Shown: positions 1 to 8,578, counted from the stretch's first letter. The stretch: DNA of 64,000 nucleotides from an uncultured Craurococcus sp. (GCA_902805545.1 CADCTD010000150.1:61944-125943), one strand, 5' to 3'. Numbers and translations are program-made. The notes: generated from the sequence alone by a model not told the origin.

Positions 1-290
1 GTCATCTCATGGATCGGCAAGGCATCCATGTCGGCGCGGATGGCGAGCGTCGGGCCGGGGCGGCCACCCTCGATCACGCCGACCACGCCGGTGCGGCCGA
101 TGCCGGTGCGATGCGGGATGCCCATGCGGGCGAGCTCCGCGGCGACGATACCGCTGGTGCGCACCTCCTCGAAGGCGAGCTCGGGATGGGCATGGAGGTC
201 GCGGCGGATCGCGATGAGGCGCGGCTTCAGCGCCGACACCGCCTCCCGGATCGCGGTCTCGGGATCGTTCGGGCGAGGCGAGACGGCCAT
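1..290 (-). CDS. M20-family amidohydrolase, N-terminal part (runs off the window)
   Basis: Only the first 96 or so residues are inside the window; the gene continues beyond base 1. The N-terminus carries the block 'IRRDLHAHPELAFEE' followed by 'RADMDALPI', typical of M20D amidohydrolases (hippurate or N-acyl-amino-acid hydrolases), which cleave N-acyl amides with a two-metal centre. The His of the first metal-binding motif normally lies near 'ADMDALP'; most ligands lie outside the window. The start at 290 is preceded by AGGA at a suitable distance. The substrate cannot be told from this part. The family call is firm, the specificity unknown. Confidence 0.8.
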   Translation of the reverse strand, partial: MAVSPRPNDPETAIREAVSALKPRLIAIRRDLHAHPELAFEEVRTSGIVAAELARMGIPHRTGIGRTGVVGVIEGGRPGPTLAIRADMDALPIHEM

Positions 291-472
291 GGCGAGGAGT
301 CCTGTTGCAATGCGCTCGGCCGAGGATCGGGGCAAAGCAACGATGCCGCAAGCCGTTGCGCGGGATTTTGCCGCGGCGCAGCACGGGATGCGTCACTTGC
401 CCGCCATCAGCCCGTCATGCGATACGCAGCGCAATCCAAAGGGAACCCCGCGGATAGCGAAGGGGGAGGAGC

Positions 473-1453
473 ATGCCCGGGATGCTGCGGCGACGAGCCT
501 GGCTCGCCGGCGGCGCCGCCTTCGCGGCGCTGCCCGCGATCGCGCGTGCGGACTCCGGGTGGCCGGCGCAGCCCATTCGCCTCATCGTGCCCTTCGCCCC
601 GGGCGGCACCACGGACCTCGCGGCGCGGCTCGTCGGCCAGGGACTGAGCGCCCGGCTCGGCCAACCCCTCATCGTCGAGAACAAGCCGGGGGCGGGTGCG
701 ACGCTCGGCTCCGCACAGGTGGCGCAGGCGGTGCCCGACGGGCTGACCCTCGTCGTCTCCAACATCGCAAGCCACGGCATCGCGCCCTCGCTCTACCGCG
801 AGCTGCGCTACGATGCGCTGCGGGACTTCACCCATGTCGCGCTGCTGATCGAGACGCCCTCGGTCTTCGTCGCGCATCCGCGCTTCCCGCCCGAGGATCT
901 CGGCGGGGTGGTGCGGCGGTCGCGGGAGCAGCCGCAGGGGATCGACATCGCCTCCTCCGGCGCCGGCTCCTCCAACCATCTTCTCATCGTGCAGTTCGGC
1001 CAGGTGACGGGCGCGCGGGTGAACCACGTTCCCTATCGCGGCGCCGGGCCGGCCATGACGGATGTCATCGCCGATGTGGTGCCGATGATGTCGGACAGCC
1101 TGCCGAGCGCCTCCGGCCATCTCCGTGGCGGCGCGGTGCGGGGCCTGGCGGTGGCGACGGCGGCTCGGCACCCGGCTTTCCCGGCGCTGCCCACCTTCCG
1201 CGAGCAGGGCGTCGACCTCGTCAGCAACTCCTGGTTCGGCATATCCGGCCCGGCCGGCCTGCCGCAGGCGGTGACGGAGAGGCTGAACCGCGAGATCAAT
1301 GCCGTTCTGGCTGAACCCGCCACGCAGCGGCGCTTCGCCGAGCTGGGCGGCCTGATCAGCCCGCTCTCCCCCGCCGCCTACGCGGAGTTCATCGCCAGGG
1401 AGGTAGCGCGATGGGCTCCGGTGGTGCAGGCATCGGGAGCCAGGGTGGAGTAA
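473..1453 (+). CDS. Bug-family substrate-binding protein of a tripartite tricarboxylate transporter
   Basis: A 326-residue periplasmic receptor (TctC/Bug family). It has a signal peptide (residues 1-27, ending in ARA), then the family hallmark 'PIRLIVPFAPGGTTDLAAR' and 'VENKPGAGATLGS'. Members bind carboxylates or similar small molecules and pass them to TctAB. It lies directly upstream of tctB and tctA on the same strand, so it is most likely the cognate receptor of that permease, unlike the other Bug genes in the window. A strong GGGGAGGAG ribosome binding site precedes the ATG at 473. The ligand cannot be predicted. Confidence 0.92.
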   Translation: MPGMLRRRAWLAGGAAFAALPAIARADSGWPAQPIRLIVPFAPGGTTDLAARLVGQGLSARLGQPLIVENKPGAGATLGSAQVAQAVPDGLTLVVSNIASHGIAPSLYRELRYDALRDFTHVALLIETPSVFVAHPRFPPEDLGGVVRRSREQPQGIDIASSGAGSSNHLLIVQFGQVTGARVNHVPYRGAGPAMTDVIADVVPMMSDSLPSASGHLRGGAVRGLAVATAARHPAFPALPTFREQGVDLVSNSWFGISGPAGLPQAVTERLNREINAVLAEPATQRRFAELGGLISPLSPAAYAEFIAREVARWAPVVQASGARVE

Positions 1454-1596
1454 GGCCGTGATGCAGCGCGCGGGGCTTGGGGGTCCGGATCAGCCCCGGC
1501 TTGACCGAAAGCGCCGCATCAGGTTGTCGTTGCACGACTAAAGCTGGGGAAATGCCGGGCCTGCCCGGCAAGCTGGGAGCCGAGAAGGGTCGCCGC

Positions 1597-2202
1597 ATGA
1601 AAATCAATGCCAAGGACGTCGCCTCGGGCGTGCTCCTCATTCTGCTTGCCGCGGTCGGCCTCTGGCTGAACATGGACCATACGCTCGGCTCCGCCCGGCG
1701 CATGGGCCCGGGCTACATGCCCATGCTGGTCTTCTGGGTGCAGTTGGGCCTCGGCACGCTGGTCCTGGTGCTCGGCCTGTTCAGCGGGCCGGATCCGCTG
1801 GAGCGCTGGAAGGGCATCGACTGGACGATGCTCATCCTGGCGGTCGTCGCCGGCACGCTGGTCTGGCAGGTCTCGCCGATGTTCGGGGAGTTCTTCTCCA
1901 GCACCTACAACGGCGTCGGCCTCGGGATGCTCGTCGGCTTCCTGGTCATCTGCTACGCCCTGGGTTGGAGACTGCTTGGCTTCATCTGCGCCGCGATGTG
2001 CATCTTCGCCCTGCTGCTGGAGAAGGGCGGGCTGATGCTGGCGCTGGCGGCGACGATCCTCATCTCCGCGATGGCGGAGCCGGAGCACCGTGCGCGGCCG
2101 ATCGGCGTGCTCGGGCTGATGATCTTCCTGCTGGCCATGTGCTGGTGGATCTTCATCAAGCAGCTCGATATCCGCGTGGCCGTCTGGCCCATGCAATACT
2201 GA
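1597..2202 (+). CDS. tctB: Tripartite tricarboxylate transporter small permease, TctB family
   Basis: A 201-residue membrane protein with about four to five hydrophobic segments, the expected size and topology for the small TctB subunit, which pairs with TctA in the inner membrane. The frame is open further upstream, but the start at 1597 gives a normal N-terminus entering the first membrane segment 'VLLILLAAVGLWL' and has GAAGGG upstream, so it is preferred to 1477. It sits between the receptor gene and tctA (31-bp gap to the latter). TctB sequences are poorly conserved; position and topology carry much of the call. Confidence 0.85.
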   Translation: MKINAKDVASGVLLILLAAVGLWLNMDHTLGSARRMGPGYMPMLVFWVQLGLGTLVLVLGLFSGPDPLERWKGIDWTMLILAVVAGTLVWQVSPMFGEFFSSTYNGVGLGMLVGFLVICYALGWRLLGFICAAMCIFALLLEKGGLMLALAATILISAMAEPEHRARPIGVLGLMIFLLAMCWWIFIKQLDIRVAVWPMQY

Positions 2203-2233
2203 CCTGACGCCAGGATAGGGGACCGCAACGGCC

Positions 2234-3733
2234 ATGGATATCATTGGCAACCTGGCGCACGGCTTCGCCGTGGCGTTCAGCTTCCAGAACCTGCTCTTCG
2301 CGTTGATCGGCGCGCTGATCGGCACCGCAATCGGCGTGCTGCCCGGCATCGGGCCCGTCGCCACCATCTCGCTGCTGCTGCCGATCACCTTCGGCCAGCC
2401 GGCGACGACCGCCATCATCATGCTCGCCGGCATCTATTACGGCGCGCAGTATGGCGGCTCCACCACCGCCATCCTGCTGAACCTGCCCGGCGAGATCAGC
2501 TCGGTGGTGACGACGCTCGAGGGCTACAAGATGGCCCGCAACGGGCGGGCGGGAGCGGCGCTCGCCACCTCGGCGCTCGGGTCCTTCTTCGCCGGATCGG
2601 TCGCCACCGTCGTCGTGGCCGCCTCCGGCCCGCTGCTGACCAGCATCGCGCTGTCCTTCGGCCCGGCCGACTACTTCTCGCTCATGCTGCTCGGCCTCAT
2701 CATATCGGCCGTGCTGGCGCAGGGCTCGATCATCAAGTCGATCGGCATGGTGGTGCTCGGGGTTGGGCTCGGGCTGGTCGGCACCGATGTGCAGACCGGG
2801 CAGCAGCGCTTCACCTTCGGCATCCCGGAACTGTCGGACGGCATCAGCTTCGTCGCGCTCGCCATGGGCATGTTCGGCATCGCCGAGATCATCCTGAACC
2901 TCGAGCGGCCCGAAGCCCGCAGCGTCCTCAAGACCAAGGTGGACAGCCTGTGGCTGACCAAGGAGGAGTGGAAGCGCGCCACCCCGTCCGTCCTGCGCGG
3001 CACCGTGGTGGGGTCGATCCTCGGTATCCTGCCAGGCGGCGGCGCCTCGCTCGCCTCCTTCGGCTCCTACATGATGGAGCGGAAGATGTCGAAGGGCCGG
3101 CACATGTTCGGCCAGGGCGCGATCGAGGGCGTGGCCGGGCCGGAGGCGGCCAACAACGCCGCGGCGCAGACCAGCTTCATCCCCCTGCTGACCCTCGGCA
3201 TCCCGGCCAATGCGGTCATGGCGCTGATGGTCGGCGCCCTGATCATCCAGGGCATCCAGCCCGGCCCGCGGATGGTGGAGGCCCAGCCCGACCTGTTCTG
3301 GGGCCTCATCGCCTCCATGTGGATCGGCAACGTGATGCTGCTGGTCATCAACCTGCCGATGATCGGCATGTGGGTGAAGCTGCTGCAGGTGCCCTACAAG
3401 TTCCTCTATCCGGCGATCCTCGTCTTCTGCTGCATCGGCTCCTACAGCGTGAACAACAACGTCTTCGACGTCTACTCGACGGTGGTGTTCGCGGTGCTGG
3501 GCTACATGTTCAACAAGATGAAGATGGAGCCGGCGCCGCTGCTGATCGGCTTCGTGCTGGGGCCGATGATGGAGGAGCACCTGCGCCGCGCCATGCTGCT
3601 CTCGCGCGGCGACGTAATGGTCTTCGTCGAGCGGCCGATCAGCGCCAGCATGCTGGCGATCGCCGCGGTCGCCCTGCTGGCGATGATGCTGCCCAACCTG
3701 CGGAAGGGCAAGGAGGCGGCGCTCAGCGGCTGA
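2234..3733 (+). CDS. tctA: Tripartite tricarboxylate transporter large permease TctA
   Basis: A 499-residue polytopic membrane protein with the usual TctA length and about 11-12 hydrophobic segments. Family motifs include 'IGVLPGIGPVATISLLLP' near residue 35, 'YYGAQYGGSTTAILLNLPG' near residue 75 and the repeat-like 'GILPGGGASLASFGSY' near residue 265. It forms the translocation path for the substrate delivered by the Bug receptor, driven by an ion gradient in characterised members. It is the third gene of the receptor-tctB-tctA unit and is followed by a strong terminator. Confidence 0.95.
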   Translation: MDIIGNLAHGFAVAFSFQNLLFALIGALIGTAIGVLPGIGPVATISLLLPITFGQPATTAIIMLAGIYYGAQYGGSTTAILLNLPGEISSVVTTLEGYKMARNGRAGAALATSALGSFFAGSVATVVVAASGPLLTSIALSFGPADYFSLMLLGLIISAVLAQGSIIKSIGMVVLGVGLGLVGTDVQTGQQRFTFGIPELSDGISFVALAMGMFGIAEIILNLERPEARSVLKTKVDSLWLTKEEWKRATPSVLRGTVVGSILGILPGGGASLASFGSYMMERKMSKGRHMFGQGAIEGVAGPEAANNAAAQTSFIPLLTLGIPANAVMALMVGALIIQGIQPGPRMVEAQPDLFWGLIASMWIGNVMLLVINLPMIGMWVKLLQVPYKFLYPAILVFCCIGSYSVNNNVFDVYSTVVFAVLGYMFNKMKMEPAPLLIGFVLGPMMEEHLRRAMLLSRGDVMVFVERPISASMLAIAAVALLAMMLPNLRKGKEAALSG

Positions 3734-3757
3734 GCGCCCTGCCCTGCCACCCCGAGG

Positions 3758-3794
3758 AGGCCGCCCTGCTTCGCCGGGGCGGCCTTTTCTTTTA
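3758..3794 (+). terminator. Rho-independent terminator after tctA
   Basis: A perfect 9-bp stem (AGGCCGCCC at 3758-3766 and GGGCGGCCT at 3777-3785) closes a 10-nt loop and runs straight into TTTTCTTTT. It starts about 25 bp after the tctA stop and ends the transporter operon before the SDR gene at 3840. Confidence 0.9.
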
Positions 3795-3839
3795 TCCCGA
3801 TGGGACGCAGGCTTGCGCCGGGCAGCACGGGGGCTTCGC

Positions 3840-4598
3840 ATGGATCTGCAACTGGCCGGGCGGGTCGCGCTCGTCACCGGAGCCTCGGCGGGGCTCGGGC
3901 GCAGCATCGCGGCGATGCTGGCGGCCGAGGGCTGCCGCCTTGCCATCCTGGCCCGGCGGCGGGCGCTGCTGGAGGGGTTCGCCGCCGGGCTGCCGGCGGG
4001 TGCGGAGCCGCTGATCCTCGTCGAGGACGTGACCGACCCCGAGGCGGCGCCGCGCATCCGCGATGCGGTGCTCGGGCGCTTCGGGCGCTGCGACATCCTG
4101 GTCAACAATGCCGGGGGCAGCCGGCCGCAGCCGGCGGGCGAGCTCGGCGAGGAGGCGGTCTGGCAGGAGGCGATGGAGCTCAACTTCCACGCCGCGCGGC
4201 GCATCACCCATGCGCTGGTGCCGGCCATGCAGGCAGCCGGCTTCGGGCGCATCATCAACCTCACCGGTCAGGACGAGCCGCACAACGTGAACCCGGCCAA
4301 TGCGCCGAACGGGGCGACGCATATCTGGGCCAAGGCGCTGTCGCGGCAGGTCGGCAAGGACGGCATCACGGTGAACTCCATCCCGCCGGGGCGCATCCGC
4401 TCGGAGCAGATCGACCTCCGGGTCCTGCCGGACGACGAGGCGCGGCGCGCCTGGGCGGAGCGGGAGGTGCCGGCGGGCTATATCGGCCAGCCGGAGGATC
4501 TTGCGGTGCTCGCGGTGTTCCTCGCCTCGCCGCTGGCGCGCTACATCACCGGGCAGGTCATCCATGTGGATGGCGGCACGCGCCGCTTCAGCCATTGA
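3840..4598 (+). CDS. Atypical SDR-family protein (His in place of catalytic Tyr)
   Basis: A 252-residue Rossmann protein of the short-chain dehydrogenase/reductase superfamily. The cofactor motif TGASAGLG (13-20) and NNAG (89-92) are present, and the C-terminal 'ITGQVIHVDGG' block is normal. The active site is not: the YxxxK motif reads HIWAK (161-165), with His for Tyr, and the usual Ser motif is replaced by 'NLTGQDEP' with an extra loop. It may therefore bind NAD(P) without ordinary SDR chemistry. The start at 3840 gives the standard N-terminus; an in-frame ATG at 3813 is unlikely. The next gene begins 16 bp after its stop, so the two are probably co-transcribed. Confidence 0.85.
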   Translation: MDLQLAGRVALVTGASAGLGRSIAAMLAAEGCRLAILARRRALLEGFAAGLPAGAEPLILVEDVTDPEAAPRIRDAVLGRFGRCDILVNNAGGSRPQPAGELGEEAVWQEAMELNFHAARRITHALVPAMQAAGFGRIINLTGQDEPHNVNPANAPNGATHIWAKALSRQVGKDGITVNSIPPGRIRSEQIDLRVLPDDEARRAWAEREVPAGYIGQPEDLAVLAVFLASPLARYITGQVIHVDGGTRRFSH

Positions 4599-4614
4599 AA
4601 GGAAGATAACGCCC

Positions 4615-4929
4615 ATGTTCATCGCCATGAACCGCTTTCGCGTCATGTCCGGGGCCGAGGCGGAGTTCGAGGAGCTCTGGCTGTCCCGCGACTCGAAGCT
4701 CACCACGGTGCCGGGCTTCGTCGAGTTCCAGCTGCTGCGCGGGCCGCAGAAGGAGGACCACACCCTCTACGCTTCGCACACCATCTGGGCGAGCCGCGAG
4801 GCCTTCGAAGGCTGGACGAAGTCCGAGGCCTTCCGCATGGCGCATCGCAATGCCGGTGGGACGCGGCCGCTCTATCTCGGCCATCCGGAATTCGAGGGGT
4901 TCGAGCCGATCCAGACGCTGAAGGGCTAG
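4615..4929 (+). CDS. HmuD/HmuQ-type haem-degrading monooxygenase (ABM domain)
   Basis: A 104-residue protein of the antibiotic-biosynthesis-monooxygenase/IsdG fold. The sequence 'MFIAMNRFRV', 'LSRDSKL...VPGFVEFQLL', 'YASHTIWASR' and the ending 'YLGHPEFEGFEPIQTL' match the rhizobial HmuD/HmuQ haem oxygenases, which open the porphyrin ring to release iron. AGGAAG just after the upstream stop codon serves as ribosome binding site and fixes the start at 4615. No haem-uptake genes are visible nearby; its partner is the atypical SDR. Confident on fold and subfamily, moderate on haem as substrate. Confidence 0.82.
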   Translation: MFIAMNRFRVMSGAEAEFEELWLSRDSKLTTVPGFVEFQLLRGPQKEDHTLYASHTIWASREAFEGWTKSEAFRMAHRNAGGTRPLYLGHPEFEGFEPIQTLKG

Positions 4930-4992
4930 GGCGCGGCCCCCGAAGGCTGGAACGGCCGCACGATCCGCGATCCGACGGCGGCGGATCATGGT

Positions 4993-5955
4993 CTAGCCCT
5001 CGCGTTCGGCTGGGACGAGGCGGAGGCGGCGAGGGTCGCCGCGGCGGAGGATCAGCAGCTCCACCGGCTCGCCGACGCGCTCGGCGGTGAGCCAGCGCAG
5101 AAGGGCGTCCACGCCCGTCACCGGCTGCGCGCCGATGCGGAGGATGAGGTCGCCTGCCGCAAGTCCCGCGCGGGCGGCGGGGCCGTCCGGCTGGATGGCG
5201 GTGATGAGGACGCCGCTCTCCTGCTCGGTCCCGGCGGCCAGCGCGAGGCGGCGGGGCAGCGCCTCGCGCTGGCCGGTGAGGCCGAGGCTGGCGCGGCGAA
5301 CGCGGCCGAAGCGCACCAGCTCCCCGAGCACCAGCTGCGCGGTGTTGGAGGCGACGGCGAAGCAAAGCCCCTGCGCGCCGGCGATGATCGCCGTGTTGAT
5401 GCCGATCACCCGGCCGGCGCTGTCGACCAGCGCGCCGCCGGAATTGCCAGGGTTCAGCGCGGCATCGGTCTGCACCAGATCCTCGATCGGCCGGCCGCCG
5501 CGACCGGCGAGGCTGCGGCCGAGGGCACTCACCACCCCGGCCGTCACCGTCGAGGAGAAGCCGAGCGGGTTGCCGATGGCGATCGCCAGCTGGCCGACCC
5601 GGAGCGCCGCGGAGTCGCCAAGCGTGGCGGTGGCGAGCGCCGCCGGGGCCTCGGCGCGTAGCAAGGCGAGGTCGGTATCGCGGTCGGCGCCGAGAAGGCG
5701 GGCTGGGATGGGCCGGCCCTCGGCGGCCGTCACCTGCAGCGCCTCGGCGCCGGCGACGACATGGGCATTGGTCAGCACCAGCCCATCCGGTGAGACGATG
5801 ACGCCGGAGCCTGCCCCGTGCCCGCGCCGGCCGCGGACCGCGACATGCAGCACGGCGGGGCCGGCGCGCTCCACGGCGGCGGTCACGGCGCGGGAATAGG
5901 CATCGAGCAGCAGGGCGTCCGGGAGCGGCTCCGGGAGCGGCAGGGTGTCGGGCAT
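4993..5955 (-). CDS. Trypsin-like serine protease with C-terminal PDZ domain (Deg/HtrA-like)
   Basis: A 320-residue protease with the full catalytic triad: His65 in 'LTNAHVV', Asp95 in 'DRDTDLALL' and Ser172 in 'NPGNSGGAL'. A PDZ domain occupies about residues 235-315. The layout is that of short HtrA/Deg proteases, but with one PDZ domain and no visible signal peptide; the N-terminus begins directly with a proline-rich stretch and the protease fold. Either it acts in the cytoplasm or the true start lies further upstream, where the frame stays open to 6159 but encodes no hydrophobic signal. No clear ribosome binding site is seen at 5955. Confidence 0.85.
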   Translation of the reverse strand: MPDTLPLPEPLPDALLLDAYSRAVTAAVERAGPAVLHVAVRGRRGHGAGSGVIVSPDGLVLTNAHVVAGAEALQVTAAEGRPIPARLLGADRDTDLALLRAEAPAALATATLGDSAALRVGQLAIAIGNPLGFSSTVTAGVVSALGRSLAGRGGRPIEDLVQTDAALNPGNSGGALVDSAGRVIGINTAIIAGAQGLCFAVASNTAQLVLGELVRFGRVRRASLGLTGQREALPRRLALAAGTEQESGVLITAIQPDGPAARAGLAAGDLILRIGAQPVTGVDALLRWLTAERVGEPVELLILRRGDPRRLRLVPAEREG

Positions 5956-6157
5956 CGCCGGACGGGGATGGTATGTCCGCCGGCCCTCTCGCAACCGGGC
6001 CGATTGGGCGGGTCGAAGCACAGCATGGACCTTGCTGGGCTGCTCCTCGCCTTGATCGGCGCCTGCATCGGCTTCGCGGCGATCTCGTAGCGGGAGCCGG
6101 GCTTCCTCGCCGTGCTCCGAGGATTGCGCCGGGCGGCCGGGCCGGGGAGGATGGGGC

Positions 6158-6571
6158 ATGCCATCCCCTCGCCCCCCGGCCTTCGCCCAGCAGATTACCT
6201 TTCTGTACGCCGAAGATCCGGCAGTCTGCCGCGACTTCTACGGCCGGGTGCTCGGCCTCGAGCTGGTGCAGGACCAGGGCTTCGCCGCCATCTATGCGGC
6301 GGCCGGGCACCGCGCCTTCCTCGGCTTGGTGCGGGCGCGCGGGCCGCGACAGGGGCATGAGCCGCGGGCCGAGGGCGGCGTGGTGCTGACCCTCGTCACG
6401 CCGGCGGTGGAGGCCTGGCACGCGCATCTGCTGGCGGAGGGGGTGGCGGTCGATGGAGCGCCGGCGGCGAACGCGGCGACGGGGATCACCCATTTCTTCT
6501 TCCGCGACCCGGCCGGCTACCTGCTGGAGATCCAGCGCTTCGACCGGCCGGACTGGCCGCACCCCGCCTGA
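6158..6571 (+). CDS. VOC-superfamily protein (glyoxalase/bleomycin resistance/dioxygenase fold)
   Basis: A 137-residue single-domain VOC protein. It shows the paired beta-alpha-beta modules: 'FLYAEDPAVCRDFYGRVLG' at the start and 'FFFRDPAGYLLEIQRF' near the end, where the final Glu is the usual metal ligand. Family members range from glyoxalase I to drug-binding proteins and ring-cleaving dioxygenases; nothing here picks one. It stands alone on the plus strand between the divergent protease gene and the lipoprotein gene. Confidence 0.8.
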   Translation: MPSPRPPAFAQQITFLYAEDPAVCRDFYGRVLGLELVQDQGFAAIYAAAGHRAFLGLVRARGPRQGHEPRAEGGVVLTLVTPAVEAWHAHLLAEGVAVDGAPAANAATGITHFFFRDPAGYLLEIQRFDRPDWPHPA

Positions 6572-6711
6572 CGCAGGTTATTTGACAACCACGTGTCGCA
6601 TCTCCATCGGGCCCGCAACCATTTCAGCGCGAAGGCGTTCCGGTCGACGCGGGACGGCAGCGCTTATGGCGCCACCCTTCCCGAAGCGAACGGCAAGGGA
6701 TGGAGGAAATG

Positions 6712-7239
6712 ATGAGCTGGAAGATCCTGGGCGCGGCTGGACTGGCCCTCGCTCTCGCAGCCTGCGGCACCAACAGCTCCGATCGGACGACCGGCGGTGC
6801 GGCGGCGGGCGCGGCGACGGGCGCTGGCGTCGGTGCCCTGGGCGGGCCGGTGGGCGCGCTGGCGGGTGCGGCGATCGGCGCCGGTGCGGGCGCAGTGGCG
6901 GGCGCGACGACCAGCCCGCGCGACGTCAACCTCGGCACGCCGCCCTGGAGCAACCCGGAGGTGCGGACGCCGCTCAACGACAACAGGTCGACCCGGCGCA
7001 GCAGCCGCCGCTCGCAGAGCGAGGCGCGCCGGTCGACCAGCGAGGCGGACCGCGCCTATATGGGCGGCGGCATGGTCGGCACGCCGACCAACACCGGCGC
7101 CACCACGGGCGGGACCATGGACAGGACGACCGGCACCACCGGCACCGGCACCGGCATGGGCACGCGCGGCGATGCGGTGCCGCCCGCCGGCACGGCGCCG
7201 GCCGGCAACAGCATGAACAGCACGACGCCGATGCGCTGA
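6712..7239 (+). CDS. Glycine-zipper lipoprotein of unknown function
   Basis: About 175 residues. A lipoprotein signal (hydrophobic core ending LAAC-G) is followed by an Ala/Gly-rich membrane-like stretch of glycine-zipper type ('GALAGAAIGAGAGAVAGA'), then a low-complexity Arg/Ser and Thr/Gly-rich tail with a TGT repeat. Such proteins are usually anchored in the outer or inner membrane envelope. GGAGGA at 6702-6707 serves the ATG at 6712 (or 6709); the in-frame ATG at 6700 overlaps this site and is less likely. A consensus -35 TTGACA at 6582 is present but without a clear -10 partner. No function is assigned. Confidence 0.75.
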   Translation: MSWKILGAAGLALALAACGTNSSDRTTGGAAAGAATGAGVGALGGPVGALAGAAIGAGAGAVAGATTSPRDVNLGTPPWSNPEVRTPLNDNRSTRRSSRRSQSEARRSTSEADRAYMGGGMVGTPTNTGATTGGTMDRTTGTTGTGTGMGTRGDAVPPAGTAPAGNSMNSTTPMR

Positions 7240-7247
7240 GGCTGGAT

Positions 7248-7277
7248 GCGGTGGCGGAGCTTCGGCTCCGCTACCGC
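7248..7277 (+). terminator. UUCG-capped hairpin between the lipoprotein gene and dctM
   Basis: GCGGTGGCGGAGC (7248-7260), loop TTCG, GCTCCGCTACCGC (7265-7277): 13 base pairs including one G-U in the plus-strand RNA, closed by the very stable C(UUCG)G tetraloop. There is no T-run. It sits 8 bp after the lipoprotein stop and covers the stop codon of the convergent dctM, so it probably forms the 3' end of the plus-strand message and could also protect the minus-strand one. Confidence 0.6.
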
Positions 7278-8575
7278 GACAGCAGCAGGTCCGGCAGGCC
7301 GGTGACCAGCGTCACCGGAAAGAGGGTGCAGAGCACCACCGTCAGCACCAGCATGCAGAAGAATGGCAGGCTCGCGAGCGCCACCTCCGTCTGTTCCCGA
7401 CCCGTCATCGTCTGCATGACGAAGAGGTTGAAGCCGACCGGCGGGGTGATCTGCGCGATTTCCACGAGCAGCACGATGAAGATGCCGAACCAGACCAGAT
7501 CGAAGCCGGCCGCCTGGACCAGCGGGATCACGATCGACGTGGTCAGCACGATCATCGACACGCCGTCGAGCGCGCAGCCGAGGATGATGTAGACCACCGT
7601 CAGGATGGCGATCAGCCCATAGGGTCCGAGGTTCAGGGACACCACGCCGCCGGCAAGGGCCGCCGGGATGCCGGTCAGCGCCATCGCCTTGGTGAGGAAG
7701 GCGGCGCCGGCCAGGATGAACATGATCATGCAGGACGTGCGCGTAGCCGCGGTGAGGCTGTCGAGAAAGCTCCGCCACGACAGCGTGCGGGTCAGCGCCG
7801 CCATGACCAGGCTGCCCATGACGCCGAAGGCGGCCGCCTCCGTCGCCGTGGCCCAGCCGAAGATCATGCTGCCGATGACGCTGAGGATGAGCAGCAGGCA
7901 GGGAATGAGCTGAGCGCTCTGCCGCAGCTTCTCCCGCAGGCTGAGCGTGGGCTCCGGCGGCGGCTGCTTCCCCGGGTTGAGCAGCGCCCAGACGGCGATG
8001 TAGGCGCTGAAGAGCGACATCACGACCAGGCCGGGGATGATGCCCGCGACGAAGACGCGGATGATCGAGGTCTCCGCCGCCACCGCATAGACGACCATGA
8101 TGATCGAGGGCGGGATCAGGATGCCGAGCGTGCCCGAAGTGGCGAGGCAGCCGATGGCCGTCCGCTCGTCATAGCCGCGGCGCCTGAGCTCGGGCAGGGC
8201 GATCTTCGAGATCGTGGCGCAGGTGGCCGCCGAGGAGCCGGAGACGGCGCCGAATATGCCGCAGGCGAGGATGTTCACGTGCATCAGGCGGCCTGGGATG
8301 CGCCTCATCCAGGGCGCGAGGCCGTTGAACAGCTCCTCCGAGAGGCGGGTACGGAACAGGATCTCGCCCATCCAGACGAACATCGGCAGGGCCGCCAGCG
8401 TCCAGGAGCCGGTCGACTCCCAGAAGGCCGAGGCGAGGAAAAGCCCAGGGCTCGGATGGACGACGACCATGGCGACATAGCCGACCGCGGCCAGCGACAT
8501 GGCGATCCACAATCCCGCGCCGAGCAGCAGGCAGAGCAGGACCAGCAGCAGCAATGCCAGCGTGAGCAGGTCCAT
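7271..8575 (-). CDS. dctM: TRAP transporter large permease DctM
   Basis: A 434-residue polytopic inner-membrane protein with about 12 hydrophobic segments. Typical DctM blocks are present: 'ALPMFVWMGEILFRT' near residue 63, 'GIFGAVSGSSAATCATI' near 107 and 'TSGTLGILIPPSIIMVVYA' near 147. It carries out Na+-driven uptake together with DctQ, the substrate coming from DctP. It is the last gene of the minus-strand P-Q-M operon and starts 3 bp after the dctQ stop, so translation of the two is likely coupled. Confidence 0.95.
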   Translation of the reverse strand: MDLLTLALLLLVLLCLLLGAGLWIAMSLAAVGYVAMVVVHPSPGLFLASAFWESTGSWTLAALPMFVWMGEILFRTRLSEELFNGLAPWMRRIPGRLMHVNILACGIFGAVSGSSAATCATISKIALPELRRRGYDERTAIGCLATSGTLGILIPPSIIMVVYAVAAETSIIRVFVAGIIPGLVVMSLFSAYIAVWALLNPGKQPPPEPTLSLREKLRQSAQLIPCLLLILSVIGSMIFGWATATEAAAFGVMGSLVMAALTRTLSWRSFLDSLTAATRTSCMIMFILAGAAFLTKAMALTGIPAALAGGVVSLNLGPYGLIAILTVVYIILGCALDGVSMIVLTTSIVIPLVQAAGFDLVWFGIFIVLLVEIAQITPPVGFNLFVMQTMTGREQTEVALASLPFFCMLVLTVVLCTLFPVTLVTGLPDLLLSR

Positions 8576-8578
8576 CGC

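Noticed and set aside
2156..4264. Very long minus-strand open frame opposite tctA and the SDR gene
   Set aside because: The translation is Arg/Gln/His-rich with no recognisable domain; it is the usual antisense shadow of GC-rich genes. The same holds for long frames at 9227-10552 and 59682-61991.
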